Source of the DNA: Lysobacterales bacterium
GTDB lineage: Bacteria > Pseudomonadota > Gammaproteobacteria > Xanthomonadales > Xanthomonadaceae
NCBI GenBank assembly: GCA_014946745.1
Contig: JADCRD010000001.1
Coordinates: 1-64,000 of the forward strand
Reading direction: 5' to 3'
DNA: 64,000 nt
Part shown: piece by piece, positions 1 through 10,540 of the stretch
Position numbering within the stretch: the first letter of the stretch is position 1
How the letters are laid out: every line of letters begins with the position of its first letter
Program-made: the position numbers and the translations under genes
The notes under the pieces: generated by a model
Seen by the model: the letters and a program-made list of their open reading frames with translations, nothing else
The model's database searches: none
What the model was told of the DNA's origin: nothing

Positions 1-108
1 CCTTTTCCTTTGCCGCAACGAGTGCGGCGCTCACTTCGTAAGCTCCCCGGTACTGCGGACACAGGTTTCTAGAACTTTCTGGCAAGGTTTCCCAGCCAGG
101 AGGTTCAG

Positions 109-375
109 ATGCGCAAGTCAAAGTTCAGCGAGACGCAGATCGTCTCGATCCTCAAGCAGGCCGATGCGGGTATGCCGGTCAAGGACGTTTGCCGGCAGGC
201 CGGGATCAGTGTGGCGACGTACTACCAGTGGAAGTCGAAGTTCGGTGGCATGGAAGCCTCGGAGCTCAAGCGCGTGCGCGAGCTCGAGGAGGAAAACAGC
301 CGCCTCAAGCGCCTGTACGCCGACCTCGCGCTGGAGAACTCGGCGATGAAGGACCTGATCGCAAAAAAGTTGTAG
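109..375 (+). CDS. IS3-family transposase OrfA (helix-turn-helix subunit)
   Basis: An 88-residue protein with an N-terminal helix-turn-helix (residues about 8-45, including KDVCRQAGISVATYYQWK) followed by a leucine-zipper-like coiled coil (about 50-80, ELKRVRELEEENSRLKRLY). This is the usual OrfA layout, which binds the inverted repeats and mediates multimerisation. The ATG at 109 follows a good ribosome site (AGGAGG at 99-104). The frame ends at TAG 373-375, just after a run of six A and a G at 363-369, the classic slippery site for -1 frameshifting into orfB. Translation that does not shift gives OrfA alone. Confidence 0.92.
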   Translation: MRKSKFSETQIVSILKQADAGMPVKDVCRQAGISVATYYQWKSKFGGMEASELKRVRELEEENSRLKRLYADLALENSAMKDLIAKKL

Positions 376-1223
376 CGCCGGCGCAGAAGCGCGAGGCGGT
401 GCGTTTCCTCTCGGAAGCCCATCGCCTGCCGCTGCGTCGGTCCTGCGCCTGCATCGGGCTGTCGCGCTCGGCCTGGTACGCCCCGCCACTGGACTGGACG
501 GTGCGCGATGCCGAACTGATCGCAGCGCTTTCAGAGGCTGTGCGCGAGCGGCCGAGCCGAGGTTTCTGGAAGTGCTCGGACCTGCTGCGGCGCTGCCGTC
601 CCGACTGGAATCCCAAGCGCATCTATCGCGTGTACAAGGCCATGAAGCTCAACCTGCGCCGCCCCGCCAAGCGCCGTCTGCCCAAACGCGAGCGCGTGCC
701 GCTGTACGTGCCGCAACTGCCCGACAGCGTGTGGTCGGCGGACTTCATGAGCGACGCGCTCACCTGCGGGCGACGCTTCCGCACCTTCAACGTGATCGAC
801 GACTTCAACCGCGAGGCCTTGCACATCGAGGTCGACACCTCGATCAACGCGCAGCGCCTGATCCGCGTCTTCGAGCGCCTGCAGCGCGAGCGTGGGCTGC
901 CGCAGGTGCTGCGCACCGACAACGGCCCTGAGTTTCTCGGCGAAGCATTCGTGGCTTGGGCGAAGTCCCAAGGTATGGCCATCCAGTACATCCAGCCCGG
1001 CAAGCCCAATCAAAACGCCTACATCGAGCGCTTCAACCGGACATTCCGCGAGGAGGTCCTGGACCCGCACCTGTTCTCTCGCTTGGACGACGTCCGCGAG
1101 GCGGCGTGGTGGTGGATGCTCGACTACAACGAGGAACGACCCCATGACGCCCTCGACGGGATGACACCCGCCGAGCGCAAAGCCCAAGCAGCCGAAGGTT
1201 CTAGGAATTCCTTGTCCGCTTGA
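363..1223 (+). CDS. IS3-family transposase OrfB (DDE integrase domain), by -1 frameshift
   Basis: This frame is entered from orfA at the A6G slippery run (363-369) and continues to the stop at 1221-1223, giving about 286 residues after the shift and an OrfAB fusion of roughly 370. The rve-type catalytic triad is complete: D in VWSADFMSDAL, D in LRTDNGPEF, and E in NAYIERFNRTFREEV, with the spacing normal for the family. An HTH_21-like segment lies before it (RPSRGFWKCSDLLRRC). The sequence resembles the IS407 subgroup. No convincing independent start exists, so the fusion is the expected active transposase. Confidence 0.9.
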   Translation, partial: KKVVAPAQKREAVRFLSEAHRLPLRRSCACIGLSRSAWYAPPLDWTVRDAELIAALSEAVRERPSRGFWKCSDLLRRCRPDWNPKRIYRVYKAMKLNLRRPAKRRLPKRERVPLYVPQLPDSVWSADFMSDALTCGRRFRTFNVIDDFNREALHIEVDTSINAQRLIRVFERLQRERGLPQVLRTDNGPEFLGEAFVAWAKSQGMAIQYIQPGKPNQNAYIERFNRTFREEVLDPHLFSRLDDVREAAWWWMLDYNEERPHDALDGMTPAERKAQAAEGSRNSLSA

Positions 1224-1271
1224 CGGGAGAGCTTACGGCTTGACGGGAGAGCTTACGCTTCAACCGACCGC

Positions 1272-1299
1272 AAAAAGAAGCCCGCTCATCGCGGGCTTC
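1272..1299 (-). terminator. Rho-independent terminator of the PfkB-type kinase gene
   Basis: A perfect 9-bp stem (GAAGCCCGC at 1277-1285 with GCGGGCTTC at 1291-1299) and a 5-base loop is followed, on the minus strand, by a run of five T (positions 1272-1276). It lies 26 bases beyond the kinase stop codon and also separates it from the IS element. Confidence 0.85.
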
Positions 1300-1324
1300 G
1301 GAAGTTCGCTGGAGAACGCCTGCT

Positions 1325-2260
1325 CTACTTCAGTGCGTACCCGAACTGCTGTCTAAACTGTTCTGCAAACTCTTCGTAGTCGAACCGCTGATTCTGTGGC
1401 CCAAGATGTTCAATCTTTAGTGCCCCCATCAGAGAAGCGATGCGGCCGGCGGTCGCGAGATCCATCCCGTTCATGAGCCCGAAGATCAGTCCTGCACGGT
1501 AGGCGTCGCCGCAGCCAGTGGGATCCACCACGCGCATCGCGTTGGCAGCGGGAACCTGCATGACCCCTGCTGCCGTGTGAACCTCGGAGCCTTTCGGCCC
1601 GCGGGTGATGATGTAGGCCTGAACTCGCTCTGCAATCTGTTTGGCACTCAGACCACTCTTTTCCTGCAGTAGACTCGATTCGTAGTCGTTGACCGTGACG
1701 TACGTCGCTGCCTCGATCATCTGACGCAGCTCGTCGCAATTGAACAACGGCATCGCCTGACCCGGATCGAAGATAAATGGAATGCCCAGCTCCGCGAACT
1801 CTCGCGAGTTCTGGAGCATCGCTTCGTAGCCATCGGGCCCTACGATGCCAAACTCGATGGCAGCGACATCGCGCACGTGGTTCTCGTACGAACGCATCAT
1901 CGCGCCCGGATGAAAGGCGGTGATCTGATTATCGTCAAGGTCGGTAGTGATGAAGGCTTGCGCAGTAAACAGGTCCTCAATCACCTTGACGTGCTCAAGA
2001 CTGATTCCGCAACTCGTGAAATGCTCGCGATAGGGCCCGAAGTCCTGACCAACGGTCGCCATAGGGATCGGGCTGCCGCCCAGCAGCTTGAGGTTGTACG
2101 CAATGTTGCCTGCACAACCTCCAAACTCCCGTCGCATGCGCGGAACCAGGAAAGAGACATTCAGAATATGAACTTTGTCCGGGAGGATGTGGTTCTTGAA
2201 CTGGTCTTGAAACACCATGATGGTGTCGTAAGCGAGGGAACCACAGATCAGCGCAGGCAT
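1325..2260 (-). CDS. PfkB-family carbohydrate/nucleoside kinase (adenosine kinase-like)
   Basis: A 311-residue ribokinase-fold kinase. The N terminus has the family start (ICGSLAYDTI) and the glycine-rich substrate segment REFGGCAGNIAYNLKLLGG at about 45-63. The C-terminal PfkB signature is VVDPTGCGDAYRAGL, containing the catalytic aspartate GD and the anion-hole glycines, near residues 245-259. Members of this subgroup phosphorylate adenosine or sugars with ATP in the cytoplasm; the exact substrate cannot be read from sequence. Length is normal. It is a single-gene unit with its own terminator, divergent from mreB across about 400 bases. Confidence 0.85.
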   Translation of the reverse strand: MPALICGSLAYDTIMVFQDQFKNHILPDKVHILNVSFLVPRMRREFGGCAGNIAYNLKLLGGSPIPMATVGQDFGPYREHFTSCGISLEHVKVIEDLFTAQAFITTDLDDNQITAFHPGAMMRSYENHVRDVAAIEFGIVGPDGYEAMLQNSREFAELGIPFIFDPGQAMPLFNCDELRQMIEAATYVTVNDYESSLLQEKSGLSAKQIAERVQAYIITRGPKGSEVHTAAGVMQVPAANAMRVVDPTGCGDAYRAGLIFGLMNGMDLATAGRIASLMGALKIEHLGPQNQRFDYEEFAEQFRQQFGYALK

Positions 2261-3715
<1,455 letters not shown>

Positions 3716-3880
3716 GCAGAGCGCCTGGGCTGAAGTGAGCCCGCGCTCAGCCCACGCGCGAGGGCACGATTTCCGCGGACCGCTTGCTCGCTTGGCAGGC
3801 CTTCGGGCGCTCAGCCCTTGGCCTCGCCCTGCCAATGCTTCCCTCGCCGTAGATGCTTCGGTTCCCGCAGACGCCTGTTC

Positions 3881-4780
3881 GTGAACTACAACCCTCGCCA
3901 GACCCCCGGCTTGTTCGCCGATACCGGTGTGGGACCCATTCGCCTGCTGCTGTATCTCCTAGCAGCAGTCGGTCTGATGGTGGCTGACCACCGCACTTCG
4001 CTGCTTGAACGGTCGCGCAGCCATGCGCTCGCCTTGGTCCAGCCAATCTACCTCGTGGCGGGATTGCCCTCGCTGGCCGTCGGGGCGGCCTCCGACGTGT
4101 TCGCTTCGAGAGAACGGCTACAGGTCGAACGCGACGAACTCCAGCGGCAGCTGCTCGTCGCTGAGGCGCGACTCAGTCGCTTGCAGGCTGTGCAGATCGA
4201 GAACTTGCGCCTGCGGGAACTTCTGAACGGCACGCGAGGCCTGCAGCTCAGCGTGCAGGTCGCCTCGGTGATGGATGTGGACCTTGATCCCTTCCGTCAC
4301 CGCATCCTGCTCGACGCAGGGGCACAGCGCGGCGCTCGTGAGGGCATGGCGCTGCTCGATGCGGGCGGAGTCGTTGGCCAGATTCTTGAGGTGTCTTCGT
4401 TCGCCTCGACCGCCCTGCTGATCTCCGACCCCAACCACAGCGTGCCTGTGCAGGTTGTTCGCACAGGGCTCAGGACGATCGCCTACGGCACCGGGAGAAC
4501 GGATGAGCTGGTTCTGCCGAGCATCCCGCAAAGCGCTGATCTCGTCGTCGGAGATCAACTGGTGACATCGGGAATCGGAGGCCGATTCCCCGCCGGTCTC
4601 GCAGTGGGTGAGGTGACCGCCATCACTGCCGATGACACGCGCCTGTTTCTGGTCGCGAGCGCTCGACCTGCCGCGCGCCTGGATCGCAGTGGCGAAGTGC
4701 TACTGCTCTCCATGAGCGACTCACTGCCGGAGTTTGGCCCGCCGATCGAACTCATGTCGCCGCCATCGAAGGTGCCCTGA
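3881..4780 (+). CDS. mreC: Rod shape-determining protein MreC
   Basis: A 299-residue bitopic protein with one N-terminal transmembrane segment (about residues 20-37, PIRLLLYLLAAVGLMVADH), a coiled coil (about 70-110, rich in E, R and Q), and the two-lobed beta domain typical of MreC (NHSVPVQVVRTG, VVGDQLVTSGIGGRFPAGL). It links MreB to PBP2 and RodA in the periplasm. The GTG at 3881 is preferred; the frame is open further upstream but the extra residues are arginine-rich and not family-like. Its TGA overlaps the mreD ATG. Confidence 0.93.
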   Translation: MNYNPRQTPGLFADTGVGPIRLLLYLLAAVGLMVADHRTSLLERSRSHALALVQPIYLVAGLPSLAVGAASDVFASRERLQVERDELQRQLLVAEARLSRLQAVQIENLRLRELLNGTRGLQLSVQVASVMDVDLDPFRHRILLDAGAQRGAREGMALLDAGGVVGQILEVSSFASTALLISDPNHSVPVQVVRTGLRTIAYGTGRTDELVLPSIPQSADLVVGDQLVTSGIGGRFPAGLAVGEVTAITADDTRLFLVASARPAARLDRSGEVLLLSMSDSLPEFGPPIELMSPPSKVP

Positions 4781-5265
4781 TGCGGCTACGCCCCTACGCC
4801 CTGTTTCCGGCTTCCCTGGCTGTCGCTTTGCTGCTGGGGCTGCTTCCGATTCCTTCTGAGCTTGCTGGCTTGAAGCCATTCTGGCTGGCACTGGTGATCT
4901 GCTACTGGCTTCTCGAGGCGCCTGAGCGGGTGGGTCTTGGGGTGGCCTTTGCCGTCGGCATCGCCGCTGACGTCGTCCACGGTAGCCTGCTCGGTGAGCA
5001 TGCACTCAGGCTCTGCATGCTCGCCTTCATCGTCCTTCGATTCCGCGCGCGTCTGCGCTTCTTCACCCTTTGGCAGCAGGCGCTGGCCGTGGGAGCGATG
5101 CTGTTGAACGACCGGGTGGTCGTGCTGATGATTCGTGGCTTCAGTGGAGAGGCTATGCCGCCGCTGGCTTTCTGGCTGTCGCCGTTGGTGGGCATGGCGC
5201 TGTGGCCTTGGTTGTTCCTCGCGCTTGATGGCCTGCGGCTGCGCGCCCGGCAGCGAGGCGGCTGA
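4780..5265 (+). CDS. mreD: Rod shape-determining protein MreD
   Basis: A 161-residue, strongly hydrophobic protein with about five predicted transmembrane helices, normal for MreD, an inner-membrane member of the elongasome. The motif GVAFAVGIAADVVHGSLLGEH in the middle is the family's best-conserved stretch. The start overlaps the mreC stop (TGATG at 4778-4782), which implies translational coupling, and only two bases separate its stop from the mrdA ATG. Confidence 0.92.
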   Translation: MRLRPYALFPASLAVALLLGLLPIPSELAGLKPFWLALVICYWLLEAPERVGLGVAFAVGIAADVVHGSLLGEHALRLCMLAFIVLRFRARLRFFTLWQQALAVGAMLLNDRVVVLMIRGFSGEAMPPLAFWLSPLVGMALWPWLFLALDGLRLRARQRGG

Positions 5266-5267
5266 GC

Positions 5268-7121
5268 ATGCCAAGCGGACGTCGGCTGCGCGATCCGGCT
5301 GCAGAGGCCCGCATGTTCCGATCGCGTGCGGCAGTTGCCTTCGTGCTGGCGCTGGTGGTGCTCTCGGCCTTGGCGACGCGGTTCGGCTATCTGCAGGTGC
5401 TGCGCCACCAGGAATACGCCACCGAGTCCGAGGCAAATCGGATCCGCTCGCGGCCGATCGTGCCCGCGCGGGGGCTGATTTACGACCGAGCAGGCAAATT
5501 GCTGGCCGATAACGTCCCAGCCTACAGGCTCGAAATCGTCCCAGAACAGGTGAAGGATCTCGACAAGACGCTGCAGGCGCTCACCGAGCTGCTGCAGCTG
5601 ACCGAGGATGAACTGCAGAGCTTCGAAACCGATCGGCGTTCAATGCGGGGTTTCCAAGCGGTGCCCTTGAAGCTGCGTCTGTCCGAATCGGAAGTCGCCC
5701 GATTCGCCGTGCGACGGCATGAGTTTCCCGGTGTGGATGTGGTGCCCTATCTCACGCGCAGCTACCCCTATGGCGAGCTGTTGGCCCATGTGATTGGCTA
5801 CGTGGGGCGAATTGATGCCGAGGATCAGGAAAAGCTCGACCCCGCTCGCTATCGCGGCGCCACGCATGTCGGAAAGTCCGGTATCGAGCGCCAGTACGAA
5901 AGCCGTCTGCACGGCCAGGTCGGCATCGAGCGGGTCGAAATCAATGCCGAGGGCCGCACGCTGCGCGTGCTTGAACGCCAGGCTGCGGAATCCGGCGATC
6001 ACCTCTATCTCAGCCTGGATCTTGAACTGCAGCAGGCTGTCGTGGCGGCCTTTGCTGGGCAGTCGGGGGCAGCGGTTGCCATGGATCCGCGAACAGGCGA
6101 GGTCTTGGCCATGGTCAGCCTACCCAGCTTCGACCCCAATCCTTTCGTCAATGGCATCGGGCGCGCCGCCTACACCGAGCTGCTGAACTCCTCCGCGCGG
6201 CCCTTGTTCAACCGTGTGCTGCTCGGCGGCTATGAGCCAGGCTCGACGATGAAGCCCTTCATCGGCCTTGCGGGGCTGGAGCTTGGCCTGCGAAGTCCCG
6301 AAGACACGGTGCTCTCGACCGGCGCCTTCAGGCTTCCGGGCCAGCAGCGCGAGTACCGCGACTGGCGTCGAGGAGGGCATGGAAGAATCGATCTGCGCGA
6401 ATCGCTGGCGCAGTCGGTCAACACCTACTACTACCAGCTGGCCCTGGATCTCGGGATCGAGCGGCTCACCGGGTACGTCTCCCAGTTCGGCTTTGGTGAG
6501 CAGACGGGCATCGACCTTATTGGAGAGTCCAGCGGCATCCTGCCAACCCCTGCGTGGAAGCGTGCCGCGCGCAACCAGCCGTGGTATCCGGGTGAGACGG
6601 TGATTGCCGGGATCGGTCAGGGATTCTGGGTCACCACACCGCTCCAGTTGGCCTACGCCACCGCCATCCTGGCGTCAGGCGGCGAACGCCACCCGCCGCA
6701 TCTGCTGCGTTCCGTCCAAGCTGGGTTTGACGCTGAAATTCTGCCGGTCCAGGTGCCCACGCTGGAGCCACGGCTTTCGGTCGAGCGCGCCCATCTCGAG
6801 GCGATCGTCGACGGCATGGAGGCGGTGATGCATGGCCCGACCGGCACCGCGCGGGCCATGGGCGAAGGGCTGTCGTATCGGATCGCCAGCAAGACCGGCA
6901 CGGCCCAGCGCGTCAGCCGAAGCGGCGACACCGACATCGACCCCTCGCGGCTCACGGCGAACCAGCGCAACCAGGCGCTCTTCATCGCATTCGCCCCGGC
7001 GAAGGAGCCGACGATCGCGCTCGCCCTTGTGATCGAAGCGGGCGGTTCGGGAACGCGTGCGGCCGCTCCCGTGGCGCGGCAGATCCTGGACGCTTGGATC
7101 CTGCGGGAGGCATCGCCTTGA
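5268..7121 (+). CDS. mrdA: Peptidoglycan DD-transpeptidase PBP2
   Basis: A 617-residue class B penicillin-binding protein. One N-terminal transmembrane segment (about residues 18-38) is followed by the PBP dimer domain and then the transpeptidase domain with all three active-site motifs: STMK with nucleophile Ser326, SVN at 383-385 and KTGT at 542-545. It cross-links peptidoglycan during cell elongation together with the RodA glycosyltransferase. Length is normal. It begins two bases after mreD and its TGA overlaps the proposed rodA TTG start, so the two partners are likely made together. Confidence 0.96.
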   Translation: MPSGRRLRDPAAEARMFRSRAAVAFVLALVVLSALATRFGYLQVLRHQEYATESEANRIRSRPIVPARGLIYDRAGKLLADNVPAYRLEIVPEQVKDLDKTLQALTELLQLTEDELQSFETDRRSMRGFQAVPLKLRLSESEVARFAVRRHEFPGVDVVPYLTRSYPYGELLAHVIGYVGRIDAEDQEKLDPARYRGATHVGKSGIERQYESRLHGQVGIERVEINAEGRTLRVLERQAAESGDHLYLSLDLELQQAVVAAFAGQSGAAVAMDPRTGEVLAMVSLPSFDPNPFVNGIGRAAYTELLNSSARPLFNRVLLGGYEPGSTMKPFIGLAGLELGLRSPEDTVLSTGAFRLPGQQREYRDWRRGGHGRIDLRESLAQSVNTYYYQLALDLGIERLTGYVSQFGFGEQTGIDLIGESSGILPTPAWKRAARNQPWYPGETVIAGIGQGFWVTTPLQLAYATAILASGGERHPPHLLRSVQAGFDAEILPVQVPTLEPRLSVERAHLEAIVDGMEAVMHGPTGTARAMGEGLSYRIASKTGTAQRVSRSGDTDIDPSRLTANQRNQALFIAFAPAKEPTIALALVIEAGGSGTRAAAPVARQILDAWILREASP

Positions 7122-8227
7122 ATCGCCCGATCCGACCACTCAGCGGACTGCTGGCCGCATTAGTGCCGCGCATGGATGTGCCGCTTCTGGCCGGCCTCCT
7201 GGCTCTGGCCGCAGCGGGCCTGCTGACCCTGCACAGCGCGACCCACGGCAATCCCGCCCTGTTCACCGCGCAGGCTCTGCGCTTCGCGGTCGGCTTCGCC
7301 GCGCTGTGGGCAATCGCCCTGGTGCCACCACAGCAGCTGCGCTTGTGGACGCCTTGGCTATTCGCGATCAGCCTGATCCTGCTGCTGCTCGTGCCGGTGC
7401 TTGGCACCGGCCGCAGCGGGCGTCACTGGCTCAATCTCGGCGTGTTCTATCTGCAGCCGGCAGAGCTGGTGAAGCTCACCCTGCCGATGGCGGTGGCCGC
7501 CTTTCTGCACGGGCAGCCGCTGCCGCCGCGCTGGACCAGTCTGCTGGTCTGCGCGCCCATCATCGCTGTGCCGGCGGCACTGATTGCCATCCAGCCGGAT
7601 CTCGGCGGCGCGGTCACGGTCGCAGCCTCGGGGGGCTTCGTGATCTTCTTCGCCGGTTTGGCCTGGTCGCGAATCGCCCTGTTCGCCTGCATCGGCATGC
7701 TGGCTGCACCGGTGGGCTGGTTCTTCCTTAAGGAGTACCAGCGGGCGCGGCTCACCACCTTTCTTGATCCGGAGAGCGATCCCCTGGGCACCGGATGGAA
7801 CATCATCCAGTCGAAGATTGCGGTCGGCTCGGGCGGGGTGTTCGGCAAGGGCTGGGGCGAAGGCACGCAGTCGCGCCTTGATTTCCTGCCCGAGCACACC
7901 ACCGACTTCATCTTCTCGGTATTCGCCGAGGAGTTCGGCCTCGTCGGCGTGATCGGCATGTTGCTGTTGTTCGCCTTCATCATTGGGCGCAGCCTTTGGA
8001 TCGTCGCGCAGTCGCGCGACACCTTCGCCCGCCTGGTCGGCAGCTCGCTGGCCATGACCTTCTTCCTGTTCGTCGTGCTCAACAGCGGCATGATCTCGGG
8101 CGTCCTGCCCGTGGTCGGCGTGCCCATGCCGCTGATGAGCTATGGCGGCACCTCTGCCGTATCTCTGCTGGCCGGCTTCGGAATCATCATGTCGGTCAAC
8201 GCGCATCGCCGGTTCATGGGGGAATGA
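7118..8227 (+). CDS. rodA: Peptidoglycan glycosyltransferase RodA
   Basis: A 369-residue SEDS-family polytopic membrane protein with about ten transmembrane helices. Family segments include GRSGRHWLNLGVFYLQPAEL near residue 90, QPDLGGAVTV, and the C-terminal GVPMPLMSYGGTSAVSLLAG. It polymerises lipid II during elongation with PBP2. TTG at 7118 was chosen: GGGAGG lies 8 bases upstream and the start overlaps the mrdA stop (TTGA). A TTG at 7094 is in frame but has no better site. It ends the cell-shape operon. Confidence 0.95.
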   Translation: MNRPIRPLSGLLAALVPRMDVPLLAGLLALAAAGLLTLHSATHGNPALFTAQALRFAVGFAALWAIALVPPQQLRLWTPWLFAISLILLLLVPVLGTGRSGRHWLNLGVFYLQPAELVKLTLPMAVAAFLHGQPLPPRWTSLLVCAPIIAVPAALIAIQPDLGGAVTVAASGGFVIFFAGLAWSRIALFACIGMLAAPVGWFFLKEYQRARLTTFLDPESDPLGTGWNIIQSKIAVGSGGVFGKGWGEGTQSRLDFLPEHTTDFIFSVFAEEFGLVGVIGMLLLFAFIIGRSLWIVAQSRDTFARLVGSSLAMTFFLFVVLNSGMISGVLPVVGVPMPLMSYGGTSAVSLLAGFGIIMSVNAHRRFMGE

Positions 8228-8304
8228 GCCGGCCTCGTGACTTCAAGCCCTGCACCGCGCTGGCCCGTCCGCCTAGCCTTGCCAAAACACCATCGGAGAC
8301 CCGC

Positions 8305-10485
8305 ATGACCTCGCGATCCCGTTCCACGCGCGCCCTGCTGCCCGCGGCCCTAGCTGCCCTGTTCCTCGCCGGCTGCGGCGGCACCGCACCCGAACCCGCT
8401 GCCGCGCCGGCAGCACCCGCCAAGACCGAGACCGAGGAGAACAGCGTGAGCGCGGCCGAAGACCCCTATCTCTGGCTGGAGGACGTCGAGGGCGACAAGG
8501 CGCTCGATTGGGTGCGCGCCCAAAACGCCGCCTCCAAGGCGTCGCTGGAAGGTATCGAGGGCTTTGTCCAGCTGCGTGACGACCTGCGCGCGATTCTGGA
8601 CTCCAACGACAAGATTCCCTTCGTCCGCGAAATGGGCGGCTACCTCTACAACTTCTGGCAGGACGCCAACAACCCGCGCGGGCTGTGGCGCCGCACCACG
8701 CTGGAGAGCTATCGCTCGGCCGCGCCGGAGTGGGAAGTGATCCTCGACCTCGATGCGTTGAACAAGGCCGAGGGCGAGAACTGGGTGTGGGCGGGCTCGG
8801 ACTGCCTGCGGCCCGAGTACACGCGCTGCCTGCTGTCGCTGTCGCGCGGCGGCGCCGACGCCAACGTCACCCGCGAGTTCGATACTGCGAGCAAGTCCTT
8901 CGTCGAAGGCGGCTTCTTCCGCCCCGAAGCCAAGGGCGGCATGGGCTGGATCGACCTGGACACGGTCTTCGTCTACACCGATTTCGGCGACGGCTCGATG
9001 ACCAGCTCGGGCTATCCGCGCATCGCCAAGCGCTGGAAGCGCGGCACGGAGCTGGCCACTGCCGAGACCGTGTACGAGGGCAAGGCCGATGACATGTACA
9101 TCGCCGCCACCCATGACGACACGCCCGGCTATGAGCGCAGCTTCGTCTCGCGCACGCTGGCCTTCTACAACGACGAGCTGTACCTGCTCGGCGAGGGCGG
9201 CCAGCTCACCAAGATCGACGCGCCGAACAGCGCCAACAAGTCGGTGCACAAGGATTGGCTGCTGCTGGAGCTGCGCGAGCCGCTGACGGTGGCGGAGACC
9301 ACCTTCGCTGCAGGCAGTCTGCTGGCGGCCAAGCTCGACGCCTTTCTCGCCGGCGAACGCAAGTTCACCGTGCTCTTCCAGCCCAGCGACACCACCTCGC
9401 TGGCCGGCTACAGCTTCACCGCCAACCATCTGGTGTTGAACGTTCTGGAGGACGTCAAGAACCGCTTGAGCGTGCTGACGCCTGCCGCCGAAGCCGGCGA
9501 GGCTTGGCCCTCACAGCCGCTGCCGGGCGCGCCCGCTTTTGGCACGGTTTCGGTAAGCGCCTACGACGAGGAGAAGTCCGATCTGGTGTGGATGACCAGC
9601 ACCGACTACCTGACTCCGACCACGCTCTACCTCGGTGAGCTGCTGGGCGAGAAGGCCAAGCTCAAGGAGATGCCCTCGTTCTTCGACAAGGAAGGCCTCG
9701 AAATCACCCAGGGCTTCGCGACCAGCGAGGACGGTACCCGGGTGCCGTACTTCATGGTGGCGCGCCAGGGCCTTGAGCGTAACGGCAAGAACCCGACCCT
9801 GCTGTATGGCTACGGCGGTTTCGAGGTCTCGCTCACTCCCGGCTACTCCGGCGCGGTTGGCCGCGCCTGGCTGCAGGACGGCGGTGTCTACGTGGTCGCC
9901 AACATCCGCGGCGGCGGTGAGTACGGCCCGCGCTGGCACCAGGCCGCGCTGAAGGCCAACCGCAACAAGGCTTACGAGGACTTCGCGGCGGTCGCGAAGG
10001 AGCTCATCGCACAGAACATCACCGCGCCGGCGCATCTCGGCATGCAGGGCGGCAGCAACGGCGGCCTGCTGATGGGCAACATGACCGTGATGTACCCGGA
10101 GCTGTTCGGCGCTGTGGTCTGTCAGGTGCCGCTGCTCGACATGAAGCGCTACCACCTCTTGCTGGCTGGCGCGTCGTGGATGGCCGAGTACGGCAACCCC
10201 GACACCGCCGACTGGGAGTTCCTGCAGCAGTACTCGCCCTACCAGAACGTCAAGGCGGACGCGAAGTACCCGCCGGTGCTGTTCACCACCTCGACCCGCG
10301 ACGACCGCGTGCATCCGGGCCACGCCCGCAAGATGTTCGCGCGCATGCAGGAGCAGGGCCACAGCGTCGCCTACTACGAGAACATCGAGGGCGGCCACGG
10401 CGGTGCGGCCGACAACGGCCAGCGCGCCTACATGCAGGCCATCGCCTACAGCTTCCTGCGCCAGCACCTGTTCCCCAAGGGCTGA
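8305..10485 (+). CDS. Lipoprotein prolyl oligopeptidase (S9 family)
   Basis: A 726-residue S9 peptidase with a lipoprotein signal (AALFLAGCGG, lipid-accepting Cys about residue 27), an Ala/Pro linker, a beta-propeller domain (roughly 50-470) and a C-terminal alpha/beta-hydrolase domain. The catalytic triad is visible: Ser584 in GGSNGG, Asp666 or Asp667 in STRDDRVHPGH, and His698 in EGGHGG. It should cut short proline-containing peptides, anchored in the envelope. The ATG at 8305 was chosen for the signal peptide; the upstream open frame overlaps rodA and is not protein-like. It is the first of two tandem S9 genes. Confidence 0.93.
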   Translation: MTSRSRSTRALLPAALAALFLAGCGGTAPEPAAAPAAPAKTETEENSVSAAEDPYLWLEDVEGDKALDWVRAQNAASKASLEGIEGFVQLRDDLRAILDSNDKIPFVREMGGYLYNFWQDANNPRGLWRRTTLESYRSAAPEWEVILDLDALNKAEGENWVWAGSDCLRPEYTRCLLSLSRGGADANVTREFDTASKSFVEGGFFRPEAKGGMGWIDLDTVFVYTDFGDGSMTSSGYPRIAKRWKRGTELATAETVYEGKADDMYIAATHDDTPGYERSFVSRTLAFYNDELYLLGEGGQLTKIDAPNSANKSVHKDWLLLELREPLTVAETTFAAGSLLAAKLDAFLAGERKFTVLFQPSDTTSLAGYSFTANHLVLNVLEDVKNRLSVLTPAAEAGEAWPSQPLPGAPAFGTVSVSAYDEEKSDLVWMTSTDYLTPTTLYLGELLGEKAKLKEMPSFFDKEGLEITQGFATSEDGTRVPYFMVARQGLERNGKNPTLLYGYGGFEVSLTPGYSGAVGRAWLQDGGVYVVANIRGGGEYGPRWHQAALKANRNKAYEDFAAVAKELIAQNITAPAHLGMQGGSNGGLLMGNMTVMYPELFGAVVCQVPLLDMKRYHLLLAGASWMAEYGNPDTADWEFLQQYSPYQNVKADAKYPPVLFTTSTRDDRVHPGHARKMFARMQEQGHSVAYYENIEGGHGGAADNGQRAYMQAIAYSFLRQHLFPKG

Positions 10486-10497
10486 ACGCGTTCCTCC

Positions 10498-10526
10498 CGC
10501 AGCCGGCGTAGACTCCGCCGGCTGCG
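10498..10526 (+). terminator. Strong hairpin after the first S9 peptidase gene
   Basis: An 11-bp perfect stem (CGCAGCCGGCG at 10498-10508, CGCCGGCTGCG at 10516-10526) starts 12 bases after the stop codon. No T-run follows, so it may be an mRNA-stabilising hairpin or an incomplete terminator. Confidence 0.45.
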
Positions 10527-10540
10527 GCGAACACGCGCCC

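Larger units (their letters stand above)
37..1237 (+). mobile_element. IS3-family insertion sequence (IS407-like), complete
   Basis: The element carries the two overlapping reading frames typical of IS3 elements, orfA then orfB in the -1 frame. Imperfect terminal inverted repeats are visible: the left end reads CGTAAGCTCCCCGG from position 37, and the right end, read on the other strand, gives CGTAAGCTCTCCCG ending at 1237; similarity continues inward through GCGGACA and TTCTAGAAC. The last 20 bases of the right end (1218-1237) are repeated perfectly at 1238-1257. The coding region looks intact, so the element may still be active. The exact outer ends and any target duplication are uncertain. 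Confidence 0.85.
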
